Shown here: in pieces, positions 21,980 to 29,899 of the stretch
How positions within the stretch are numbered: the stretch's first letter is position 1
Layout of the letters: each line of letters opens with the position of its first letter
Source of the DNA: Romanomermis culicivorax
Lineage: Eukaryota > Nematoda > Enoplea > Mermithida > Mermithidae
NCBI GenBank assembly: GCA_963922205.1
Contig: CAWUHX010000083.1
Location: 558,001-622,000, forward strand
Direction of reading: 5' to 3'
Length of the DNA: 64,000 nt
Made by a program: the position numbers and the translations under genes
The notes under the pieces: model-generated
Database searches by the model: none
Seen by the model: the letters and a program-made list of their open reading frames with translations, nothing else
What the model was told of the DNA's origin: nothing

Positions 21980-22244
21980 TGTACTTACATGGACTAAAAA
22001 TTTTTTAGCACTCAATCATCTATGCACAGGTGTGCACAGCGCACAAGTGCAGAGATGCCTTCCCCAAGGCAGCCGTGGCAGTGGCCGCAGAGTTTGGACC
22101 TCCTAGACCCTACAGTAGGCTAATAATAGATGATTGTCAAGTTGGAGCATAACAAGTCTTCTGTATATAAGCAAACAAATGTATTTTCAAAAAATCTCTT
22201 CATTTCTTCATATTTTCAATCTACTGGTTGGTAGTGTCTGTAAA
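21980..22244 (+). other. Short Polinton stretch with possible small exon or broken ORF
   Basis: A 42-codon frame after a stop reads AHKCRDAFPKAAVAVAAEFG and ends before 22150. It may be the remnant of a gene or a small exon (a TTTTTTAG acceptor-like sequence precedes it). Not enough to call a gene. Confidence 0.25.
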
Positions 22245-22583
22245 ATGGAATGTATTTTTACAACAACCGCCCTCAGAATGGGGATTTTTCTCTATAGACC
22301 TTATACACAGGGGGATGTGGCCAGATATGTCTCCTTCTTTTGGGAGAGGGTAAGTGAAGACTACAAGAGGCGCTGGAAAATATTAGCACGAAGCATCAAT
22401 GAAATTGAAAGTCGAACAGGCAGAAGAAAACTGTCTGCATTTTGGCATTTCGCCAAAGCCCTGGAAGGGTTAGTTAAAACATTTAGTGCTGAGCCACTGT
22501 TGTATGAAATTTGGATGAATTTAACACCTGAAGCCAGAAGGGAATTTTTCACAGATAATAAAGGAATTGATATTCCATATTGA
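22245..22583 (+). CDS. Polinton protein of unknown function, helical
   Basis: Two Met codons (22245 and 22278) open the same frame; I take 22245, giving 112 residues. The sequence is mainly amphipathic helix with conserved-looking stretches YRPYTQGDVARYVSFFWERV, KRRWKILARSINEIE and MNLTPEARREFF. No zinc site, signal or membrane segment. Family unknown to me. It sits just before the packaging ATPase and transcribes in the same direction. A TATATAAG at about 22158 could serve as its TATA box. Confidence 0.5.
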   Translation: MECIFTTTALRMGIFLYRPYTQGDVARYVSFFWERVSEDYKRRWKILARSINEIESRTGRRKLSAFWHFAKALEGLVKTFSAEPLLYEIWMNLTPEARREFFTDNKGIDIPY

Positions 22584-22707
22584 TCATGTAATTTTATTTG
22601 AATGAAGATAACAAAAAAAATTCAATAAAAGAAGGCAAAAACAAAACTTCGAGTATATATGCAAGCACAAAAGTGCCTGATTCTGATGTTCGCCGGGTGT
22701 TCTATCT

Positions 22708-22717
22708 TATAAAAGTT
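22708..22717 (+). promoter_or_regulatory. TATAAAAGTT promoter element (packaging ATPase)
   Basis: Exact 10-mer, 39 nt before the ATG at 22747. Confidence 0.8.
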
Positions 22718-22746
22718 ATTTTTCCATAATTTTCCGTTACAAAAAC

Positions 22747-23370
22747 ATGGCTGTAAAATTTAATCACCCTTTTACATGTATTGTTGCTGGCCCTACAAAA
22801 GTGGGTAAAACAACCTTTGTAAAGAATTTAGTACTAAATGTGAAGTACTTGATTGAACCAGTTCCTGAACATATTCACTGGTTCTTTAGTGAGAAGCAGC
22901 CAGTCTACAATGACTTGTCTGGCAGAGTCAACTTCTATCAGGGATTACCTGACATGAACTTGATAAGAGAGCTCAGTCCTGCACCCCAACTTGTTATACT
23001 AGATGATCTGATGCAGGAAATGGCAAAAAATAAGCATCTCAACATTCTTTTTACTCGTGGATGTCATCACATGAATGTGTCTGTGACACACATTGTTCAA
23101 AATGTTTTCTTCGAGGGTCTAAGAATATCTAGAATAAATGCAGAGTACCTTGTTTTGATGAAAAATCCTGCAGATAGGCTACAAGTAAAAACTTTGGCAA
23201 GACAGTTGTTTCCTGATAAAGTAAAGTACTTTCTCGAGTCTTTTGAAGATGCCACATTTAAACCATACAGTTATATAATTATTGATCTTTCTCAAACAAC
23301 ACCCGATAAACTTAGACTCAGAGCTGATATTTTCTCAAAATTTTCCACGATATATGTGCCAAAAGTATAA
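22747..23370 (+). CDS. Polinton packaging ATPase (FtsK/HerA-type, A32-like)
   Basis: Intact 207-residue protein that would pump the element DNA into capsids. Walker A is in VAGPTKVGKTTFVKN (residues about 13-27) and Walker B in LVILDDLMQEM (about 84-94). A DEAD/HR-like sensor region follows in THIVQNVFFEG. Length and motif order match the genome-packaging ATPases of Polintons, related to poxvirus A32 and other double-jelly-roll viruses. The stop codon TAA is embedded in the TATAAAAGTT box of the next gene. Confidence 0.93.
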   Translation: MAVKFNHPFTCIVAGPTKVGKTTFVKNLVLNVKYLIEPVPEHIHWFFSEKQPVYNDLSGRVNFYQGLPDMNLIRELSPAPQLVILDDLMQEMAKNKHLNILFTRGCHHMNVSVTHIVQNVFFEGLRISRINAEYLVLMKNPADRLQVKTLARQLFPDKVKYFLESFEDATFKPYSYIIIDLSQTTPDKLRLRADIFSKFSTIYVPKV

Positions 23371-23375
23371 AAGTT
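23366..23375 (+). promoter_or_regulatory. TATAAAAGTT promoter element overlapping the ATPase stop codon
   Basis: Exact 10-mer, 36 nt before the ATG at 23402. The ATPase stop TAA (23368-23370) forms part of the TATA box. Confidence 0.82.
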
Positions 23376-23401
23376 GTCTATTCTTCAGTTGTATAGTCAA
23401 A

Positions 23402-23746
23402 ATGCCTTGTGATCGTCTTAGACATAATATTGATTACATCAGGGTACTAGCTAAGGCTAAACCCAAGCAATGTAAAGCTATTATCAGCACCGCTGATCGT
23501 GAACTGATACTTTGTTTGTGTGAATGTATGCTCAACTTCCTCGGAGGCAATATAAAAGTTGACAAAAATATCTTGAATAAATTAAGTTCCCACAAGGGAC
23601 ATTTACGATTATTAGCAGATGAGAAAACAAGTCTCAACAAAAGACGAGACATTCTAGAACAAAAAGGTGGATTTTTGCCTGTTTTGTTGGCACCAATTTT
23701 AGGAATAGCTGGACAATTACTAGCTGATCCAATTATAAAAAGATGA
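23402..23746 (+). CDS. Polinton pX-like small basic protein with hydrophobic C-terminus
   Basis: Intact 114-residue protein. An N-terminal helical, basic part (VLAKAKPKQCKAIISTADRE) is followed by HLRLLADEKTSLNKRRDILE and a glycine-rich hydrophobic end (GGFLPVLLAPILGIAGQLLA). This pattern is a widespread Polinton/adintovirus family that has been compared to adenovirus core protein pX; the link and a DNA-condensing or membrane-active virion role are from family knowledge, not shown here. The stop overlaps the next start (TGATG, 23744-23748). A further exact TATAAAAGTT lies inside it at 23551-23560. Confidence 0.68.
   Translation: MPCDRLRHNIDYIRVLAKAKPKQCKAIISTADRELILCLCECMLNFLGGNIKVDKNILNKLSSHKGHLRLLADEKTSLNKRRDILEQKGGFLPVLLAPILGIAGQLLADPIIKR
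23551..23560 (+). promoter_or_regulatory. Internal exact TATAAAAGTT within the pX-like gene
   Basis: Fifth exact copy of the 10-mer, 195 nt upstream of the next ATG (23746), so spacing differs from the other four. It may be chance, coding NIKV in frame, or an internal promoter. Confidence 0.3.
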
Positions 23747-24320
23747 TGCATACAAATAAAATGATTCTTGTACCGCATAACATTGGTCATAGGGAGGATA
23801 TAGCAGCTAATGTCATGACTGCTTTGGATAAAGAAATGAATGATATTTTAACTAATAAGTCATTGCCCTCTGACAGATAGATAATCTTATACAATCAAGT
23901 GTTGCACAGATATAGGCAGGCTACGCAGGATCAAACCAGACCTTATAAGTTGACTGTTAGTGAACCTGTTGCAGAACACCCCATTCCTGATCTGGAAGAA
24001 ATAACACCAAAGCAAAAAAGCCAGACACTGCTGAAAGCACTGTTGATGTTACCCCGAGAAAAGATGTGCTGTATGAAAAAACTATGAAAATTGTACCAAA
24101 AAAGTGGCATAGTCAAGCTAAAATGTTATATGATTATGCTAAAGATAATCCACACATGGAGTTGTGGGATAAAGGAGAAATGATTCTGAAAGGCAACAAA
24201 ATAAGTGGAACTAACATTGTTGATTTGATTTCTGATGTAGCAAGAGTTGGTCCGAGGCACCAGCAAGCAATAGGGTTAGAATTGTTTGTCAAGAACCTCT
24301 TAAAGGAGAATGTGCCTTGA
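23746..24320 (+). pseudogene. Conserved Polinton virion-type protein (GTNIVDLISD motif), broken
   Basis: Starts at ATG 23746, overlapping the previous stop. The frame has an in-frame TAG at 23877-23879, continues to about 24015 and then moves to another frame near the A-rich AAAGCAAAAAAGCC at 24010-24020, ending at TGA 24318-24320. Recognisable parts are YNQVLHRYRQ in the first half, and WDKGEMILKGNKISGTNIVD with ARVGPRHQQAIGLELF in the second. This two-part arrangement is a common Polinton protein next to the capsid genes and is often suspected to be a minor virion component; its exact function is not known to me. Confidence 0.72.
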
Positions 24321-24396
24321 GATCTTTTTGTAAATAAGTCCAGGTTAAATGATCCAGGTTAAATGATTCAAATGATTCATTAAATGATTTCCTCAC

Positions 24397-25528
24397 ATGA
24401 TTCAGCTCAGCAAAAATTATCTGTACATGATCTTGAAAATTACTTACACTGTTCCTGCTGGTGGAGCTGCACCAGTAATTGCACCTATCAATCTGATTGG
24501 TAAAGCATTTTTCTGACAAGTGAAGCTCTTCCTGAATGGCTGTCTTATTCATGATAGTGGGGATAAGTATGCCTACAGAGCATTATTTGAAACTGATTTG
24601 AATTTTGGTTTTGATGCTAAAAATAGTCACTTACAGTCTTCTTTGTATACTATGGAAGCAGGTCCTAAAATAGATACTGCTGATTACCAGGGTTTTAAAG
24701 ACAGAGTAAAGTACTTTGAAAATGGTCAAACAGTTGAAATAACAGCTCCTCTTCATATTGATCTTCTAATGCAAGATCGATATTTACTCAGCAATACTGA
24801 GCTCGAACTGGAATTGATTCGCAATAGTAATCCATTTGTATTACAGTGTCCAGCTGGTGATGCAGAAGATGCAAAACTGGAAGTTTCCCAGATTAAACTC
24901 TTCATCAGGAAAGTTGAAGTTCTCGACAGTGTTGGATTGGCTCTCAAAAAAGCAATGTTAAAGACACCAGTCAAGTACCCAATTAGACGAGTCCAAATGG
25001 TGAATCTTCATATTGCTAGTACAACGCAATCCACACCTCTGCATACTCTATTCACTGGTCAGTTGCCACGTAGGATGATTATAGCATGCGTCGATGCGGA
25101 TGCATATCGTGGAGAAATAAAAAAATCTCCATTTAATTTTAAATGTTACAGTATAAGTGAAGTCAAGGTTGACTCTGGTGGTCAAGCTTTTCCAGCGACT
25201 CCATTAACACTTGATTTCGCCAACAACAAATATATTCGAGCCTATGATCAGCTCTTTGAAACTCTAGACATGGCTAAAGATAACAAAGGGAATGGCATTA
25301 GCAGACTTAATTTTAAAAATGGACAGTGCTACTTTTGCCTTCGATTTTACACCTGATGAAGATGATAGTGGACATTGGGACTTGATTAGAGATGGTTCCA
25401 CAAGTATAGAATTGACGTTTGCTGATAGGATACCTGACGCAGGTATAGAAGTTATTGTTTATGCAGAATTTGACAATTTGATTATGATTGATAAAAATAG
25501 ACACGTCTTTAATGACTATACTGCATGA
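24397..25528 (+). pseudogene. Polinton major capsid protein (double jelly-roll, F54H12.2-like), broken
   Basis: Would form the hexon-like shell. The frame from ATG 24397 shows QLSKNYLYMILKITYTVPAG, has an in-frame TGA at 24514-24516, then a long open run to 25356 with VKLFLNGCLIHDSGDKYAYR, IDLLMQDRYLLSN, KYPIRRVQMV and LFTGQLPRRMIIACVDADAY. At the KNG/MDSA boundary near 25328 the frame changes and continues to 25528 with FAFDFTPDEDDSG and EVIVYAEFDN. Compared with the family, the N-terminal roughly hundred residues are missing, so an internal deletion near 24330-24390 (an area of short ATGATTCA repeats) is likely. ORFs of this type are annotated in nematodes as F54H12.2-like. The last codons overlap the protease start. 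Confidence 0.85.
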
Positions 25529-26019
25529 ATACCTCTGAAATCTACATCTTGATCAATAGAGACCAAGCTCTCAGACAAATCTTCAATGGGGTATTTCCTA
25601 TAGACTGTTTACCACCTCTGGACACTGTACCAGCAGCATTGGTTGTAAATCTGGACAAGCAGGATGAACCTGGTTCACACTGGGTAGCTCTGTTTGTTGA
25701 TAAAAAACATGCGTGTTGTTATTTTGACAGTTACGGCCTGGAACCACCTCAACAGCTTAGGAATTACATCAAGACTATATCTACTTCTTACAAGTGCAAT
25801 ACCAAATGTGTTCAACAGTACCTGACTGCTACATGTGGTCAGTTATGTGTATACTTTCTCGTGTGGATGGTTAGAGGTATAAGTATGACAGATATTGATG
25901 CTAGTTTGGAACAAAGCTATGCTGATGAATTTGTCACTGGCTTCATCAACAGTCTCTTTAGAACAAATACTCCCATATATGATGATGCATTTTTATTTGA
26001 ACAGCTCAACAGAATATAA
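25525..26019 (+). CDS. Polinton maturation protease (adenain/Ulp1-like cysteine protease)
   Basis: Intact 164-residue protein that would process capsid precursors. The catalytic set is visible in order: His in GSHWVALF (about residues 50-57), Asp in CCYFDSYGL (about 65-73), Gln/Cys in TATCGQLCVYFLVWM (about 102-116). Length and order match adenovirus-type proteases and the Polinton PRO gene. The start overlaps the capsid stop by four bases (ATGA, 25525-25528). The stop TAA is embedded in the promoter 10-mer of the next gene. Confidence 0.93.
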   Translation: MNTSEIYILINRDQALRQIFNGVFPIDCLPPLDTVPAALVVNLDKQDEPGSHWVALFVDKKHACCYFDSYGLEPPQQLRNYIKTISTSYKCNTKCVQQYLTATCGQLCVYFLVWMVRGISMTDIDASLEQSYADEFVTGFINSLFRTNTPIYDDAFLFEQLNRI

Positions 26020-26024
26020 AAGTT
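26015..26024 (+). promoter_or_regulatory. TATAAAAGTT promoter element overlapping the protease stop codon
   Basis: Exact 10-mer, 39 nt before the ATG at 26054. The stop codon TAA (26017-26019) is in the same register within the box as for the ATPase. A three-codon upstream frame (ATG 26038) lies between. Confidence 0.82.
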
Positions 26025-26053
26025 AGTTTCTACCATAATGACATATTGAAAAA

Positions 26054-26836
26054 ATGGATTTTTCACAGTATTATGTAACATTACCGAGCAATGCTCAGAG
26101 TGATCCAAGTAACTCTGCTTCAAATTTTAGTATCAGGTTGCCTCATAGACTGATTTTGCAAGGTGAATGGGAATGTGCACTTTGTGAATTCATCTACCCA
26201 AATACGTGGTTCAATATAACACCTAGTGATAGTATAATAAAATTTTATGATCCTCAGACCAATACTAGGCAATTACTAAAAGTACCTTCTACAGGGTATG
26301 AATCTATAATAGATTTAATTGAAGCTATTCAACAATCCATCAGGTTGTTGAGTGAACAGGAAAAAGTTCCATATGAGGAGTTTATTGAATTTTCATACAG
26401 GAGATTAGCCAGAGCAGTTGTCCTGAAAGTCAACTTGACTAGAATCAAGAGCATAAAATTAAGTGATCCTCTACTCTACCTGTTGGGCTTTGAGAAATCA
26501 CAACTAGAAACAACTTCATCTGAAAAATTGAAAATTGCTGCTGCACACCCTGCTGATATGAAGGCTGGTCTCGAAACTATGTATGTTTATTGTAACATCA
26601 TTGAACAACAGATTGCTGGTGATATTGTAGCCCCCCTCCTCCGTATTGTTAATATAGAGGGAGCTTTTGGTGACATTATAGATAAGATATATATAGCTCC
26701 TCACTATTTGCCTGTACTCGTAAAAGATATCAATTCTATCGAAATTTCAATAAGAACAGATCAAGACAAACCTATAAAATTTGTCACTGGTAAAACAATT
26801 GTGAAGTTACACTTTAGAAAGCGAAGTTTATTCTAA
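26054..26836 (+). CDS. Polinton minor capsid (penton-like, single jelly-roll) protein
   Basis: Intact 260-residue protein. The N-terminus YYVTLPSNAQSDPSNSASNF and the following RLPHRLILQGEWECALCEF fit the Polinton penton/minor capsid family, which begins with a Y-x-LPSN and an L-x-GxWEVAL-type strand. It would occupy capsid vertices next to the double-jelly-roll major protein. The C-terminus is basic (KLHFRKRSLF). Only 2 nt separate its stop from the TBP-like ATG at 26839, so both are presumably expressed from the promoter at 26015. Confidence 0.88.
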   Translation: MDFSQYYVTLPSNAQSDPSNSASNFSIRLPHRLILQGEWECALCEFIYPNTWFNITPSDSIIKFYDPQTNTRQLLKVPSTGYESIIDLIEAIQQSIRLLSEQEKVPYEEFIEFSYRRLARAVVLKVNLTRIKSIKLSDPLLYLLGFEKSQLETTSSEKLKIAAAHPADMKAGLETMYVYCNIIEQQIAGDIVAPLLRIVNIEGAFGDIIDKIYIAPHYLPVLVKDINSIEISIRTDQDKPIKFVTGKTIVKLHFRKRSLF

Positions 26837-26838
26837 AA

Positions 26839-27357
26839 ATGCAAGTACAAAACATTACTGTCACAGCTGAACTTGGCTGTCAACTCAATTTGGACTCACT
26901 TGTTAAAAAACTGGATGACTCTAAATGGACTATGGGAAAATTCAGGTCACTAATTTGGCACCTTCGTGATCCTAAATGTTGTCTGCTGTTGTACGAAAAT
27001 GGCAAGGTTGTATGTGTGGGTATTAAGGCAACTCAGCAGGCTGTGAAAAGTATAGATTATGCTACAAAAATACTTCTCAAACATGGCTATCAACCAAGAC
27101 CCAGGAAATTTAGAATGTGCAATGTTGTCGGGTCATGCGCCCTAGATCACTGTATAAATGTTGAAGAATTCTATAACACTCATAGGGGTCAATGTGATTA
27201 TTCTCCTGAATTATTTCCTGCACTCAAATATACAATCAACAAGCAGGGCTTATGTGCATTGATTTTCCATAATGGCAAAATTATTATTACAGGTGCCAAA
27301 ACCTATAATGAACTACAAAAAAACTTCAAAGAGTTACTTGTCAATTTTCAAAGTTGA
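26839..27357 (+). CDS. TATA-box-binding protein (TBP) core encoded by the Polinton
   Basis: Intact 172-residue protein with the two direct repeats of the TBP saddle and almost nothing else. Repeat 1, residues about 4-80, has AELGCQLNLDSLVKKL, then KFRSLIWHLRDPKCCLLLY and NGKVVCVGIK. Repeat 2, about 91-170, has CNVVGSCALD, YSPELFPALKY and LCALIFHNGKIIITGAKT. Of the four DNA-kinking Phe positions of TBP, three are Phe here (F35, F126, F143) and one is Tyr (Y52). The stirrup PELFPAL that contacts TFIIB in cellular TBP is kept. There is no N-terminal extension. In the cell TBP nucleates transcription complexes on TATA boxes. The gene follows the minor capsid gene by 2 nt. Whether it was captured from a host TBP or from a virus is not decidable here; a TLF/TRF2 origin is less likely given the retained Phe residues. 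Confidence 0.93.
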   Translation: MQVQNITVTAELGCQLNLDSLVKKLDDSKWTMGKFRSLIWHLRDPKCCLLLYENGKVVCVGIKATQQAVKSIDYATKILLKHGYQPRPRKFRMCNVVGSCALDHCINVEEFYNTHRGQCDYSPELFPALKYTINKQGLCALIFHNGKIIITGAKTYNELQKNFKELLVNFQS

Positions 27358-27400
27358 TGAGTAAGTACTAGTATGATTCAATTACAGTACTACCCACTGT

Positions 27401-27410
27401 TATAAATATA
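27401..27410 (+). promoter_or_regulatory. TATA box (TATAAATATA) upstream of the small Cys-rich gene
   Basis: A TATA variant in GTTATAAATATATC, 43 nt before the ATG at 27444; weaker match to the 10-mer. Confidence 0.45.
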
Positions 27411-27443
27411 TCAAGTCAATAGGTGAAACATTCATTCTCTAAA

Positions 27444-27664
27444 ATGGAGCCTTGCAACTTGCAACTTGCAACTTATGTGGGAAAACTCCTGTGCATTCTG
27501 TGCATTATGCTGTGTGTAAATATGTTCAGGGAGGTAGATACAGAGAATTGGGTGTTGATCCTCCAGGAGTGAAAAGAATGAAAAAGGCAAACTGCTATGA
27601 TCACTGGGATCATAACTATTTTGTTGGATCAAAAATATTATGCATACAAAAAATGAAAGAATAA
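27444..27664 (+). pseudogene. Small Cys-rich Polinton protein, frame broken by a 7-bp tandem duplication
   Basis: After ATG 27444 (MEPCN) the heptamer TTGCAAC occurs three times in a row (27454-27474 region), and the conserved-looking downstream frame (LCGKTPVHSVHYAVCKYV and onward to 27664) is in a different phase. Two extra heptamers add 14 nt, so slippage explains the shift. The downstream part has CNLCG and later Cys/His residues like a small zinc-binding fold and a basic stretch (GVKRMKKANC). Function unknown. Confidence 0.5.
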
Positions 27665-27669
27665 TCAAT

Positions 27670-27743
27670 GGATGAGAAAAAATAAATAAAATAAAAATAA
27701 AAATAAATAAATAAATGAATAAATAAATAAATAAATAAATGAA

Positions 27744-27822
<79 letters not shown>

Positions 27823-27892
27823 ATGAATAAATAGATAAATAAATAGATAAATAGACACATAAAATATAAGATAAATAGATGAATAGATACAC
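27670..27892. repeat. (AAAT)n microsatellite
   Basis: About 220 bp of AAAT units with scattered G substitutions (AATGAATA, AGATAAAT). Long YLFI-repeat frames on the minus strand are translations of this satellite and not genes. Confidence 0.97.
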
Positions 27893-28264
27893 ATACATTT
27901 TGATCATCCTTTTACATGCTTGCATTCAGCTGAGCTGAAAAGGCTAAATAATGAACACATTGTATACCTCATTAACCAAAAAAATTTTTTGGCCGTACTT
28001 TTTTTTAATCCAAAAACATATTTGTACCCAAAATCGTGCATTTAGTTTATTGATTTTTCCACGGAAAAAATCGAAAAAATTTTTTTTGCCAGGCTCACTA
28101 CCTTTCAGGAAGCCTCTGTAAGAAACAACAAGCATAATATTCGTTAGTTATGGATTTAACCTGTTAAACGGCATAACCTGATTATCTGAGGAAGATCAAG
28201 ACATAGATAAAATGAAGTTTCACTGTGAAGAAGCAGAGAGAAACATTTGAGTTTGTGGGTACAA
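27893..28264. other. Non-coding Polinton interior
   Basis: AT-rich with A/T runs; a 13-codon frame from 28211 could be an upstream exon of the following gene, but this is unsupported. Confidence 0.4.
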
Positions 28265-29164
28265 ATGTACTTTGTTGTGCACCATGAATTTTGTAAATTT
28301 GCCTATGGAAATAAAGTCAAGAATTTTTGGTTTTTGGAAACACACTTAAAGTGTGAAATTATTTGCAAAGATTGGCTTATGCATCTTCCGAATGGGCCCA
28401 TTGGGCCAGGTACAACTGCCAGGTTGAATATTGTTGTTGACAACAATATTTCGGATCAGGATCAATTTCAGTGAGATTTTGACAAATATTTCATTGATTT
28501 TTTATTTACTTTTTCCTCTATGTACTTAGAATACTTTCTAAATGTTCTGATTACAACAGAAGTGTAATCCCGAAGCCTGGGGTTCGTCCTTGGACACCTG
28601 AACTTTTCCGGGGCGTCAGTTTGTATTTTCCGATTTGCATTTCAAACATTGCCTTGGATACATTAGAACGGATTATTCGACAATTGCAGCCAACATCATT
28701 GGCAATTTACGGCCATCAGTGCCCCAGCATCATTGTTCACAGAATTTTACAATTCACTCTACAATCGGAGCATTTGAGAGTGGATCTGGGTTTTCACAAC
28801 TTCGATCTTTTGTATGGGCTACCACGTTTGCAGGTCCTTGATGTGCCATTTATTATTTTTCCAACCAGATATCCATGTTTTTTGAAAACGTTGATTTTAC
28901 ACAAATCGACAATTTTTAATGTGGGTAAGATAATTCTCATGCTAAATTCATAATGTGGTCACAAAAAATTAAAAATGGCAGTTCATAAAAATGTAATCTA
29001 ATCTGTTTACAGATCGCATCTTGGATGCTGTATTGGGGCCTCATATTCAAAATTTAAGATGCAATTCCGTCGAATTTTATGGAAATATGTTGGATGTACT
29101 CATCCAAAAGTGGGGTCAGGCCTTGACCCCATGTGAAACCTCGCCGACCCTCTATATAACCTGA
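28265..29164 (+). CDS. Three-exon gene of unknown function inside the Polinton (possible cargo)
   Basis: Model: exon 1 28265-28470, exon 2 28530-28924, exon 3 29013-29164, giving 250 residues. Introns are 59 and 88 bp with GTGAGA..CTTAG and GTAAGA..TTTACAG borders, and the joined phases keep one frame, which is unlikely by chance. Exon 1 has CEIICKDWLMHLPNGPIGPG, exon 2 KPGVRPWTPELFRGVSLYF and leucine-rich stretches (LLYGLPRLQVLDVPF, CFLKTLILHKS), exon 3 LDAVLGPHIQNLRCN. The VCK-W-like end of exon 1 followed by Leu-rich segments resembles an F-box/LRR layout, but weakly. The start codon is uncertain; upstream exons may exist. It is near the right TIR where Polintons often carry host-derived genes. 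Confidence 0.5.
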
Positions 29165-29742
29165 GAGTGCACCCACAGGCAGATCCAGTTGACCCCAACA
29201 ATGCATGTTTACGATCGTTCCAATGCCACATGCATTTTGTACTTTAATAATTTGTGAGTGGTTATGCAAGATAACTGCGGCTTGAACCAAAGACATACAC
29301 ATTGAGGTAAATAAAGAAACAAAAAATTGATGATGATTCACAACCATGTTTTACTTTTAGATAAGCTCTTACAGAAGAAAAAGCCATGAAAAAGTGCGAC
29401 AACCTTGTAGATTTTTTTTGCAGTATATGACACAAGGTGCTTTAATACTTTTTAATCTTTTTTTTGCGCGCTTTTAGAGTTGATCAATATTTATTTGAAT
29501 TTAGTAGAAGAACAAATAAATTAGCATGTGATTTCAATCTCTAATATAATAACCCCACAAGAAAAGTTGAGAAATTTTAAGGTATGTTAATGTTAGGAAA
29601 GAAAAAAAAGAAAATAAACGAGAAAAAAAACAATAATTGACAATTTCTTAAGCCACTTGTGTGCAAAGATCTTATCAAACTTTTTACAAAGCCAGGAATA
29701 ATTTGAAAACATTTTACTAGTGTACTGCATTGTGGCCACATT
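29165..29742. other. Non-coding stretch before the right Polinton TIR
   Basis: AT-rich with poly-T and poly-A runs; no gene supported. Confidence 0.5.
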
Positions 29743-29893
29743 GAACTTGGCCAGCTAGCTAAAGCGATGACGTCAGAGCTAGATGAGCTTTTTCAACGCT
29801 TCGGTCCTCGAGTTTTTTTTGTGTACACTTTTTTCCTATCTTTAACACAGGCTGGTCCAAATCTGCTCCTAAGGGGGGGGGCACTTAACTACT
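29743..29893 (-). repeat. Polinton right terminal inverted repeat
   Basis: Inverted partner of 14026-14172. A 102-codon frame (29767-30075) running out of it is a chance frame across the insertion junction. Confidence 0.95.
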
Positions 29894-29899
29894 CTAATG
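29894..29899. repeat. Target-site duplication of the Polinton (right)
   Basis: CTAATG, identical to 14020-14025. Confidence 0.93.

Larger units (their letters stand above)
14026..29893. mobile_element. Maverick/Polinton, complete boundaries, 15,868 bp
   Basis: Terminal inverted repeats (14026-14172 and 29743-29893) begin AGTAGTTAAGTG and end CACTTAACTACT. The 6 bp CTAATG occur directly outside both ends (14020-14025 and 29894-29899), the 6-bp target duplication expected of Polintons. Inside are the hallmark Polinton genes: protein-primed PolB, RVE integrase with chromodomain, packaging ATPase, adenain-like protease, major and minor capsid proteins. Several genes are broken, so the copy is dead as an autonomous unit, yet ATPase, protease, minor capsid and a TBP-like gene are intact. 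Confidence 0.96.

Noticed and set aside
27432-27925. Three long minus-strand frames of repeated YLFI
   Set aside because: Translations of the AAAT microsatellite in three phases; no gene.
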